A DNA stretch of 64,000 bases from Panagrolaimus kolymaensis (taxonomy: Eukaryota; Nematoda; Chromadorea; Rhabditida; Panagrolaimidae), in contig JAJQJQ010000016.1 in NCBI GenBank assembly GCA_028622995.1, positions 2,542,001 to 2,606,000 of the forward strand, given 5' to 3'. How positions within the stretch are numbered: position 1 is the first letter of the stretch; each line of letters opens with the position of its first letter. This document shows, piece by piece, positions 23,401 to 32,286 of the stretch. Both the position numbers and the translations under genes were made by a program. A model generated the notes under the pieces. It searched no databases. It had not been told where the DNA came from and saw nothing but the letters and a program-made list of their open reading frames with translations.

Positions 23401-24846
23401 TGAAATGCGATGAATTATACGTCGTGTGAGATCGACAGAAACTTCATCCTCATTATTTTCCTAAAAATTAATTGTTACAAAGTTCGGAAACATTTCGATT
23501 ATACGGTATTAAATTTATCCTTGAATAAACATTTAATAAGTTCGATTAATTCTTCGGTATCGATAGGATCAAAATCACTACCAGAAATTAAGCGTCTCTT
23601 TAACGTCATCACAATTATAGTATCTTCAGATGTTTCAATTTTCTGTTTAATTTCCTCTCCAATTGGGAGATCTTTTATGCGTTGGGTCATAGCGGAATGA
23701 TCGCGGCCATGGGAGCGCACCCATCTGAAATATTTATTTTTTATCAAGTATATTAATATCTGCATCTTTTAAAAAACCCCGATATAAATATGTATGTAAC
23801 GCAAATAAAATGTAAAAACTCAAATATAACAATAATCATCCAAATTTATCCATTCCCTAAAATCACCCATTTGACGTAAGAATAAAAATGCGTTACCTTT
23901 TTAAAAATGAACTTGATCGTGCTAATTTGTCACGTTCATCACCAGAATTTGAAGCCGAATCCTGATGATCAATACTAAAAACTCTCAAAACAGAGTTTCT
24001 TGTGTTTGCTAATGCAAGAAAATAATCACGATTTGTTTCAATTATGTGCTCTTTAAAAAGATTATTACGATTTGAAGATCTAAAATTCAAAATCAAAACT
24101 TCACCAAACTTTAAAATAAATAAATGTTAACATACTTTGAAATTTGCAACAAATATTTTCGATTTTGTTGTTTACTTGAAAGTTTTACATTTATCCAATA
24201 TTCAACCTAAAAATTAGTCGATCAAAATTTATGTATTAAAAATTTTTAAGTAAGCTTTCAACAACAAAAACAACTTACACAATTTTCATTTTCATTTAGA
24301 ACTCGTTGATGAGTTTCTTCATCAAACCAAACAACCTAAAATTAATAATAAACCATGAATGAAAATAAAAAAGGGTGAAGACAAACTTGTTTTAATCTTT
24401 CAATCAACTCATAAGTTCTTAAGGGTTCTCTTTCTTCGATGGAAGAATCAGAATGTAATATACCTCTTTAAATTAGGGTTGTCATGGGAAATTTTCCCAG
24501 AAAATTTCCCGGGCAATTTCCCGGCTTTCAATGGAAATCTCCCGATTAATTTTTATATCAAAATTTTACCAAAACAATTTTATGGTAGAATTCGACAGAG
24601 AATTATGTTTTTCTAAGTGTTTTAAGATTAAAAACAATATAAAAAAGCAAAAATTTGTCTCCATAAATGAATTAAACGTAGATTTTATTCATAATTAGTA
24701 TCAAAAAATAATTTTGAAAAAGTGAAAAAAAATTGAAAAAAATCTTAACCGGGAAATTTCCGGAAAAATTTCCCCATTTTCGATTTCCCGAGAAATATGA
24801 CAACCCTACCTTACCTAATAACCCGAGTGTACAAATCTTCATTCAT
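20427..24846 (-). CDS. aex-1: AEX-1/Munc13-4/BAIAP3-like exocytosis protein
   Basis: Munc13-family priming factor of the short class (UNC13D, BAIAP3, C. elegans AEX-1), which promotes SNARE-mediated vesicle or dense-core granule release. Fifteen exons (minus): 24846-24815, 24465-24387, 24335-24279, 24206-24136, 24079-23897, 23724-23505, 23460-23105, 23047-22625, 22572-22245, 22187-21837, 21773-21570, 21516-21282, 21232-21050, 20875-20670, 20618-20427; 1039 aa, all phases consistent. The N-terminus MNEDLYTRVIRGILHSD followed by TYELIERLK resembles the start of the family core. A long helical MUN-type region follows. A C2 domain sits at about 842-920, with LIMSAYDIPILD, SDPYLRLELYP and TVLDHDVMSYNDLAG containing the usual Ca-binding Asp positions. 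Intron 1 is almost entirely a transposon (see 24474-24808). I see no acceptor upstream of the ATG, so a further 5' exon cannot be excluded. Orthology to aex-1 itself is likely but unproven. Confidence 0.85.
24474..24808. mobile_element. MITE with TAGGGTTGTCAT inverted ends, forming an intron
   Basis: A 331-bp non-coding element bounded by perfect inverted ends (TAGGGTTGTCAT at 24474-24485, ATGACAACCCTA at 24797-24808), with TA on both sides as a possible target duplication. Inside both ends are GGGAAATTTCCC-like runs that can fold back on each other around an AT-rich centre. It has no open frame for a transposase, so it is a miniature non-autonomous element, perhaps Tc1/mariner-like from the TA. 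It fills the first intron of the aex-1-like gene, 6 bases from the donor and 8 bases from the acceptor. Confidence 0.8.
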
Positions 24847-24881
24847 TGTAAAAAATTTCAACAAATAAAATTAATGTTAAC

Positions 24882-25080
24882 TTAAAGGAACAAGACTATT
24901 TGATGCCTTTTCGAAAATTTCGATACTGGGGCTGGGAGGAAGAGTTGGGGCGGCGCGTGTTTGAACTACCGTGTAAGACAGAAAGTGACACGGTAATTCA
25001 AACACGCGCCGCCCCAACTGTTCCTCCCAGCCCCAGTATCGAAATTTTCGAAAAGGCATCAAATAGTCTTGTTCCTTTAA
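24882..25080. repeat. Near-perfect GC-rich palindrome flanked by TTAA
   Basis: Two 93-base arms (24882-24974 and 24988-25080) are reverse complements with two mismatches, apart from a 13-base loop (24975-24987). The core is far more GC-rich than its surroundings (for example TTGGGGCGGCGCGTG). TTAA occurs at both outer ends, as in piggyBac-like insertion sites. Both strands can be translated into almost the same 61-67-residue peptide, which is a by-product of the symmetry and not a gene. It lies 36 bp upstream of the aex-1-like ATG. RNA through it would form a long hairpin. Confidence 0.9.
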
Positions 25081-25761
25081 AGTATTTTATTCCACAATTT
25101 TAACAATAATACATTATTATATTGATATCTCAAATGCTTGCATTTCGTGACACCCTCAACTTCCGAGATGAAACACAACAACCGTTTTAAAAAAAAGGTG
25201 TAAATCGATAAATTTTTGATGATAAGCTTTGTTCGCTGACTTTTTTGATTCCACATGTGCAAATCTTTTCAATAAAAAAAATGCATGAAAAATGATAAAT
25301 TAAATACTCATAATTTTCAAACTTTTCATCTGTTCGAAATTTTATATCGTAAAAAAGCTTGAAAAGTATCCAATACAATAAAGGGAATGAAAAAAGAAAT
25401 ATGACTTGCCAATCCTTACGATGGAGTCGTTTCCTCCTTTTTTTGTTGTTGCTTTTAAATAAAGTAAAAGTTGATGTGAGGTTAATCAACACTTCATAAG
25501 AGATTTGTCGTAGTGTAATCCTTGTGTTAATCAACTTTCTTTTAAATAATAATATATTAGATGAAATTTTCTTGAAAATCTAATTACTCTTTTACTATAA
25601 TATAAATGCGCAAATTAAAAAAACAAAAACAAAATAAAAATTATTTATTTCGCTTATTAGCATGCAAAACACAAAAAAAGTAAAATAATAAAAAATCCAA
25701 GCAGAAGATCAACATTAAATCTCCACATAATAAATAAAAACAAGAAGATAATGTTGCTTTT
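25081..25761. other. Short intergenic region
   Basis: Between the palindrome upstream of the aex-1-like gene and the stop codon of the pqn-59-like gene; both are on the minus strand. It should contain the pqn-59-like 3' UTR. The open frames at 25077-25534 are low-complexity and unsupported. Confidence 0.5.
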
Positions 25762-27719
25762 TTACATTTGAGAGCCACGTTTATGTTGTGAGTTTTCTTG
25801 TGTCCATTCACCTTTTTGTTGTCCATAACCACCTTGAGCAACAGCCGCAGGATCACCATTGGAACCACTCCAAGCCCATCGTTCTCCATCATGTGGATAA
25901 GTTTGAGTTCTTTGTTGTTGCTGCCCATAGATTTGATTTGGCATTCTACTCATTGGCGGATACTAGAAAAAATATAATTAGTATTAATTAAAATATAAAA
26001 ACCTTACATGATACATGTTTTGATTGACATACATATGATTAGCTGGAGGACCAGAAAATCCAGGAGGTGGAGGAGGATAACGATGAACAGGATCTCGCAT
26101 AGGCATATGTGTCATCATTTGAGCTGTTACAGGATCCATCATATATGGAGGATAGTTACCATATGTTGGATTATACATCTGTTGTTGATAAGAATGTTGC
26201 TGATGAAGAGGTTGTTGAACTTGATGTTGTTGAGGATGTGAAAGTGTGGATGGAGGAGGAACACCAGCCATAGCATAATTGGTTGAAGATGGCGGAGTTG
26301 ATGCAACAGACACGGCATAATTTGAAGCAGGCACGTTTGTAGAAGGTGGAGCATGAGAAGTGTTAACATATGGAGGAAAGGACATTGTCGACGTCTCAGC
26401 ATAACCAAAAGTATTAAGACGCAAAGGTTGTTGAATGGAAGGAGAAGCTCGAAGTTGTTGTGCTTGAGGAGGAGCATCGAAAATATCAGGATTAGCCACA
26501 TCTGACTTAGACACCAATGATGAAGATTTAACAGGAGATTTTGTTAAAACAGGTGATGATTCTTTAGCAGAACTAGGTGTTGCTAGTGAAGGTTGAGCTT
26601 CATAAAATTCAAAAATATCAGCGACTGGTTTACACAAAATTGGTGATGACTTCACAGGAACAACAGGCAATGATTCTTTAGCTGTAGAAGGTGTTGCATC
26701 TTTAGAAGGTTGTACATGTTGAAGCGGAATAGTTGGAGATGTTGATTTGATTGGTGTGGGAGATGATTGAGGAGGCGTAGGTGGCTCAAGCTTCTTTCCT
26801 CCAGCAACAGCAGCAAACGATAAAGGACCAGCAGGAGTTTTAATAAGTGTAGGTTTTAAAGTAGCAGCTTCAGATTCCTTAACAACGTTTCCTTTGGATT
26901 CCGTTCGAACATAAGTATGGTCAGGAGTTTGTTCTGGAATGTTACGAGGTGGACCGCCACGATGCCTTCCTAAAAATAAAAAGGATTTTTCTTCTCGTCT
27001 ACGTAAACTAACCTCGACGATTTCCATATTGACCAGGTTTAGGACGCTGATCACCATTTACAGATTCCTTAATATTGCGTCCTTTGGATTCAGTTACAAC
27101 GCCAGTTTTATCAAGAGTTTGTTGTGGATTGTTACGTGCTTGACCTACACGTTCCTTTCCTGAAAACAAAGCATAAATTCAATACGGTACAAAAAAAATT
27201 TACCTCGACGATTTCTAGATTCACGACGTTTTGAACGCTCTTCATTAAGTTCAGGTTTCTTGGAGTCGACTCCTCCGTTGAGTTCAATTGGAACACTACT
27301 TTGATCAGTAGCTTGTTGTTGATCACTACGAACTGGACCACCACGTTGTTTTCCTGAAATGAAATTATATACATTTTGCATATTTTATAAAGGATTTTAC
27401 CACGGCGATTTCCAGATTCAACCCGACTTGGACGCTCTTCAACAACTTCAGTTTTCTTAGGCTTGCGGTTTTTTGGTTCAATCCAACTATCCATACCACC
27501 ATGATCAAGAACCCAGGTGACAGCTGCTTCAAGTTGGTTATTAGATTCATGCAAAGCCTCTTCAGCTACAGAAGGAGAACAGCGGGTTGTTTCAATGATC
27601 TAAAACGAAAGAATTGTTTTGATTCGAAAATTTAAAAATAAAAAGCTCACCTGCTTTATTTCAGCATCACGAAGGTTTTGTTTAGAACGGTTGTTGGTAG
27701 CAACAGAAGCCAATGCCAT
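25762..27719 (-). CDS. pqn-59: PQN-59/UBAP2L/Lingerer-like RNA-granule protein
   Basis: Homologue of UBAP2L (fly Lingerer, C. elegans PQN-59), an RGG and prion-like protein of stress granules and mRNPs. Exons (minus): 27719-27651, 27599-27401, 27353-27204, 27159-27013, 26969-26008, 25962-25762; 575 aa. An N-terminal UBA-like domain covers about residues 12-65 (IIETTRCSPSVAEEALHES, then NNQLEAAVTWVLDH). Three consecutive exons, all phase 1, begin with related RGG modules (GKQRGGPVR, GKERVGQAR, GRHRGGPPR). The rest is a long Pro/Ser/Gln-rich region with repeated PSxAKESxPV units, then HQQHSYQQQMYNPTYG and a GYGQQKGEW tail. The start ATG follows a TTTTAG acceptor by six bases. It is shorter than PQN-59 (about 700 aa), and the low-complexity part limits the orthology call. 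Confidence 0.8.
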
Positions 27720-29428
27720 ATTAAACTAAAAGATAATGTTTTAGAAGAAACAAAAAAAGTTTAAAAAAATATATTTTTTAGCACGCAATGATATCATGTA
27801 ACCTTTACCGCAACAACAAAAAATAACGAAAGTGAAGACAAAAAAACAAATTAATCAAAATTCAAAAAGATGAATAAAAAAAGCTTTCAAATCCCTTTTT
27901 TTTGCCGGTTTGTTGGAAATGGTGGTTTCACGAGCAAATGGAAATTTTCCTCGCGAGATTCAGGGGAATTGAAATTTTTGTCCATTTCATTCTCAATTTT
28001 CATTTTCTGTTAGCTTTAGTTATTGCTTCGATTCTATCCAAATTTACATATTTTGTTTTCACAATCAACAAAAAGCAGATAAATGAATGAAATATTTTCA
28101 TGAAAGCGTTTTGAAGTGCTTTTGATAAAAAAGACATTTAGTTTTTTTTAGTTGAAATAAAGCGACTGTTTGTGGTGGTTCACTTTGGAGGTGCTCTAAA
28201 GTTTTGAGGGAATTTTGTTAGGGATGAAAGAAGTAACGTAAGGGTAATTATTAGGCATTTATGAGTATGCATTGGATATTGCTGAGAATTTTTTAGGATG
28301 AGCTTTGTGGACCTAAAAGGAGTTAAACGCTCTGTGATGTCGATGTGATAGTTGCTAAGGCCCTTTTTGGTGAAGTGAGGATCTCAGGGTTAATGATAAA
28401 AATAAGCTTGCAGTTGGTTGGTGGAAGCATTATAAATAAGTATACTTAAACTCTATTTTGATAGCTTAAAACAAAGTAAAAAAGGATAGTAAAGGAGCTT
28501 ATGATTTTTTTACGGAAAAACAATAATTAAGAGATGTGCATTTTATACTGTAAGCAAAAATAATATATGAAACAGATACATCTGATGGCGGGTCGAAGAC
28601 TCGCTTTGCTTCTAGTAACAAGCAAAAAGATATGCAACTCTTCAAAAAATACTTTAAGAAATGGATTTAATGTAAATGTTTGTTTTTTTTGTAGTTAGAC
28701 GGCTGATGTGATATGTGTGCTTCTTGTATCAAAATACACTCAAGACCCCGTAACAAGAGGTAGTATTTTCTTGTATAATGTTTGTGATGTGTGTCTTTTA
28801 TTTATAAATAAATGTGCATAAGAATAATTTTTTATACCATATTAATAACTGTGTAACAGTATGGAGTAAAAAGGGTAATAAACTTCTTAAACAGTTCATC
28901 ATTTTGATTGTTAAAACATAAAAACATTTAAAATTATTGTGAATACCAAAACAAAAACTAAGGTTGCTATAAGATGGAAAAATATATTCTTTCTCCATAA
29001 TTAACTCTGACAAATGCTGTTTCCGATGCATAAACACATAAAAAGAAAACAATCTTGTAATAAAAATGTGACTTCTTTTTTCGTAAAGTTTAAAAGATTA
29101 CACTTCCACCGTTGACGAGAAGAAAATATCCTTATTAAAAAAAGTGAAAAGTAGGCAGGAAGACGTAATAAAATGTTCAATTGATGTTGGGTATCAGATG
29201 AAAGCTAAAAATGTGAGGATAGATAAAAAATAGGTCTGATCCACCGGAGGCAGATCCTCTAAAGTATATTGAGATTTGAAGTAAGATCCAAATGAAAGGG
29301 AAAAAAAGATGAAAAAATTAGCATAGAAATGATCATTCTTTTGGAAACGTGTTTGAAGAATGAACTTTAAATTTTTATTGTTATGAAGTAAAGCAGTGAT
29401 GAGTGGTCGCTTTCTTTGAAATGCGGGA

Positions 29429-29550
29429 GGATCCACAGATGAGGAAGGATCCAAAGAAGAGAATGGATCCAAAAAATAAGAAGGATCCAAAAATAAGAAG
29501 GGTCTAAAGATGAAGAAGGATCCATAGAAGAGAAAGGATCCAAAAATGAT
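29429..29550. repeat. 18-bp GGATCC minisatellite
   Basis: GGATCC (once GGTCTA) starts at 29429, 29447, 29465, 29483, 29501, 29518 and 29536, an almost exact 18-base period. The consensus is close to GGATCCAAAGATGAAGAA. On the minus strand it reads as a hexapeptide repeat (LDPSSS-like) in an open frame, but there is no support for translation. Confidence 0.8.
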
Positions 29551-30033
29551 ATTGGGTTTTAATTACAAGATGAGGAGGATATCATAATTTTTTATCAATC
29601 AAAACAAGAATGAAGTTGTCATAGTTATGTCAAACAAAAAGATGTTAAGGCTGGATATCAAAATGTGTGTAAAAATATTTAGCTGTTATTGCTTGAATAT
29701 ATAAAGCAATCTTAAATGAGAGCATTATTGAAAGTTATTTTTTAAATTTTGGTATAAGTTAGTAGAAAATATGAAGGGAAGTTTTATTAAAAGCAAGAAT
29801 TTTTAAGATAGACCAAAACTTGGATAAACAACAGTAAAATTTTTAAAAGTAAGGTTACTCATTTAATAATTAGATATAAGAGCATAAAATTTGTATAAGG
29901 TTTTAGTATCTGAAGGGTGTTTTGTGTTCATTATGCTTTCTATTTGATGAAAGTTAGAGCTTAAAAAGTAATGATCCGCTTTTTTTTGGAATCATTGTTA
30001 GCCAATCGAATTTATAATGATAATAAAAAACGT

Positions 30034-30077
30034 AGACAAGCAGAGAGCCTCCCGTAGGGGGGCGAACCTGCTTGTCT
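30034..30077. repeat. Strong GC-rich hairpin
   Basis: AGACAAGCAG (30034-30043) pairs with CTGCTTGTCT (30068-30077). Inside, GCCTCCC (30047-30053) pairs with GGGGGGC (30057-30063) with one G-T wobble and a GTA loop. The two helices are separated by an AGA/GAAC internal loop. It lies about 130 bp past the npp-16 stop in very AT-rich DNA. It could be a structured RNA, a 3' processing element or the remnant of a foldback transposon; I cannot tell which. Confidence 0.7.
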
Positions 30078-30210
30078 TGAAAAAAAGTGTATTATTTTGT
30101 ACAAGTAAGAATTTTAAACACAAGAAAACTATGCATATTTACTTCAAAAGAGACAAAAAAAATAACGAAAAAGTTTCTTTAAAAAATGAACGAAACAAAA
30201 GAAAGAATAA

Positions 30211-31290
30211 TTATGGCTTCTTTTCACCAGTAAGATAAGCGAGAGCGTCTTCAAACTTTTCAATCATTCGAACAAGATGTGTCTTTGGACCTTCTGAATT
30301 GGGATAAGAAAACTAAAAAATGAAAACAATAAACGTATGCAGAATATAAAAAAACATGCCTGAATTTTATCTTTAGCTTTTTTTTCTGCTTTGAAAGTAT
30401 CCTTGATATAAGTATTAACCAAAACAGTACCAAGAGCATTTGCAGCACGAATAAGCAATTGAGTTCCAGATTCGCTTTTCTTGATATGAAGAAAACCAAC
30501 ACCAACTTTCTTATATTCATGATCGATAAAGTTGAAAAGAGAACATTTAGTTGAAAAGACAGCATCAGGTTCTTCATGTTTGACAAGCTCAACTCTAGGA
30601 GGTGAATCGCTTTCTGATTTTTCATTAGTTGTTGTAGGTGAATGGCCGGTAGTAGTTGAATTTGCAACAGTCGAAGGATTCCAAGTGAAAGGTGAAGAAG
30701 CTCCTGGTTTAATCAAACCACCAAAAAGTGAACTGTTATTGTGAGAAGATTTAACAGAAAATTCAGGTTCTTTGGAAAATTTGACGTTAGGATGTGAAGA
30801 ATCACCAGCATTGCATTTTTCTTGAGCTTGAGTTGCCGAGTGAACTTTATGAAGAAAACCATCACCAGGTTTTTTTAAATCAGGAATGACCAAATTAGAA
30901 CAGTTAGTTGAAAAAGCGTCATTTGGTTCATTATGCTTCACAAGCTTGGCTTTTGGAGGTGAATCAACATCAGAATCACTTTTTTCTCGATCTTTTGAAG
31001 TTTTAGACAACTTATCTTCATTTATTGGCTTTTTTTCTGCAGATCTTTTTCTTTTTGCACATACAATCTTTCTCTTCTGTGGAAATTCAGCGTACATCTG
31101 GTCGAGATATTTAACGTGAGTTAAATAGTCAGTTACAGAAGGCGTCTAAAAATACATTATTTAAAAAAAATTAATCTTAAAATATTACCAAGTCACACGA
31201 AGGATTATCTTGTAATGCAGCAGAAACAAAATCGACAAATTCTTCATTAAGAATCTTAAGTTTTTCACGGAATCTTTCGTCGTTAGTCAT
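30211..31290 (-). CDS. npp-16: Nucleoporin NUP50 (NPP-16)
   Basis: Homologue of NUP50, a mobile nuclear-basket nucleoporin that binds importin-alpha and Ran and speeds cargo release. Exons (minus): 31290-31189, 31145-30360, 30312-30211; 329 aa. The N-part LNEEFVDFVSAALQDN then PSCDLTPSVTDYLTHV matches the NUP50 segment around NPLCDLTP. The middle is charged and serine-rich with KRKIVCAKRKRSAEKKP, a likely nuclear localisation signal. The C-terminus (about 216-326) is a Ran-binding domain: DAVFSTKCSLFNF, GVGFLHIKKSES, QLLIRAANALGTVLVN and KTHLVRMIEKFEDALAYL. The second intron uses a GC donor (CAG|GCATGT), needed to keep the Ran-binding domain in frame. The start is one base after a TTTTTAG acceptor. 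The importin-binding N-terminus of the human protein is absent or lies in an undetected upstream exon. A partial copy of the Ran-binding domain start lies just before it. Confidence 0.88.
30313..30359 (-). other. GC-AG intron in npp-16
   Basis: A 47-bp intron with donor CAG|GCATGT and acceptor TTTTTTAG, phase 0. The only nearby GT (GCAT|GTTTTT) would shift the reading frame and remove the last 34 residues of the Ran-binding domain. Confidence 0.8.
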
Positions 31291-32286
31291 TCTAAAAAGA
31301 TAAAAAAATTAGTTTATGAAAAAATGTGTGATAAACAAAAATAATATTTTTTTGATACGTATTCGATTACATTAAAAATAAAATGGCAGAGCTTTATTGA
31401 GCCTTGATAAAAATTATTTAATTGTTCGCTACGAATTTTTACAAATTAAAGAAATGATCGGAATACAAAGTAAAAACAGCGAAGAATGAGAAACAAAAGA
31501 AATATGAGCCTCCAACTTTGGAATCAAGCTTTCGTTATAGGACGCTAGATAATTCAAATCTATTCTTACTGCATCAACAATAACGGTTTTATCAAAATAT
31601 TTAACCTTCATATGTTTATTGCTTGCTGTATTTATTTATTATTTTATTTTCTTGACATTATCTTTGCTGAATTACTTTATTAAAAAACTAAGATTGCGTT
31701 CTATCATCCCTATAGGATTTATCCAATATATTTTTTTATTTGTTAATTATTTTTTTGCTTCTTCAGTGCTGTCGGTCTCCATAATTCTTTTTTTACGCAA
31801 AGTCAATATGATAAAACAGAAAAAAAAATCATAACGACGAAAGCATTTGATAAAAAAGTAAAGCCTTACTCAACAATACCTCTAAGTATGCTAAAAATAA
31901 TTTGTTTTATTTTATATTAAAATTCGACAAAATTATAATTTTAAACTTTGATCTTTTGGAATAAAACGTCATTTTTAGCTTTTTAAATATTTGTAGTTGG
32001 TTACTTTTATGCTTTTTTAAACAATGGATGGTTAAAAATGATTTTATGAGGAAAAGCAAAAATATGAGTAACAAATGCATGAGATTTTTTGGCAGAAAAA
32101 AATAAACTAAAAACATCATAAAAAAAAGTGAGGGATTTGAAGCTCAATGGCCTTCTTATTTTCTAAAGGCGGTCGGACAAAAAAAAAAGTGAAGAATGAA
32201 GAAAGAATAAAAAAAAGAAACAACGAACGAACTAAGAAAAAGAAGCATTATTTGGACTTTGCTTTTGAGGCTTTGAATTGGACACG
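31291..32286. other. Divergent intergenic region
   Basis: Lies between the starts of npp-16 (minus) and the degenerin (plus), so it should hold both promoters. Two hydrophobic open frames (31429-31611 minus and 31619-31834 plus) look like translated AT-rich sequence; no domain or splice support. Confidence 0.5.

Larger units (their letters stand above)
27720..30210. other. Intergenic region with an 18-bp minisatellite and a GC-rich hairpin
   Basis: About 2.5 kb between the pqn-59-like promoter and the npp-16 3' end. I find no coding region. It contains an 18-bp tandem repeat at 29429-29550 and a strong short hairpin at 30034-30077, listed separately. Several short frames are products of simple sequence. 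Confidence 0.55.

Noticed and set aside
24474..24808. hAT-type classification of the intron element
   Set aside because: The end TAGGG resembles some hAT ends, but the flanking 8 bases (CTTTAAAT and CCTTACCT) do not match as an 8-bp duplication. A TA duplication fits better.
24877..25103. Two near-identical open frames on opposite strands (61 and 67 codons)
   Set aside because: They are the same sequence read from the two arms of the palindrome at 24882-25080; symmetry, not coding selection, keeps them open.
30017..30238. A 73-codon plus-strand frame through the GC-rich hairpin
   Set aside because: Antisense to the npp-16 3' end; the lysine/asparagine-rich remainder looks random.
31429..31834. 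Two hydrophobic frames, one on each strand, resembling membrane proteins
   Set aside because: Composition is that of translated AT-rich DNA. The plus-strand one starts at TTG rather than ATG, and neither has splice or domain support.
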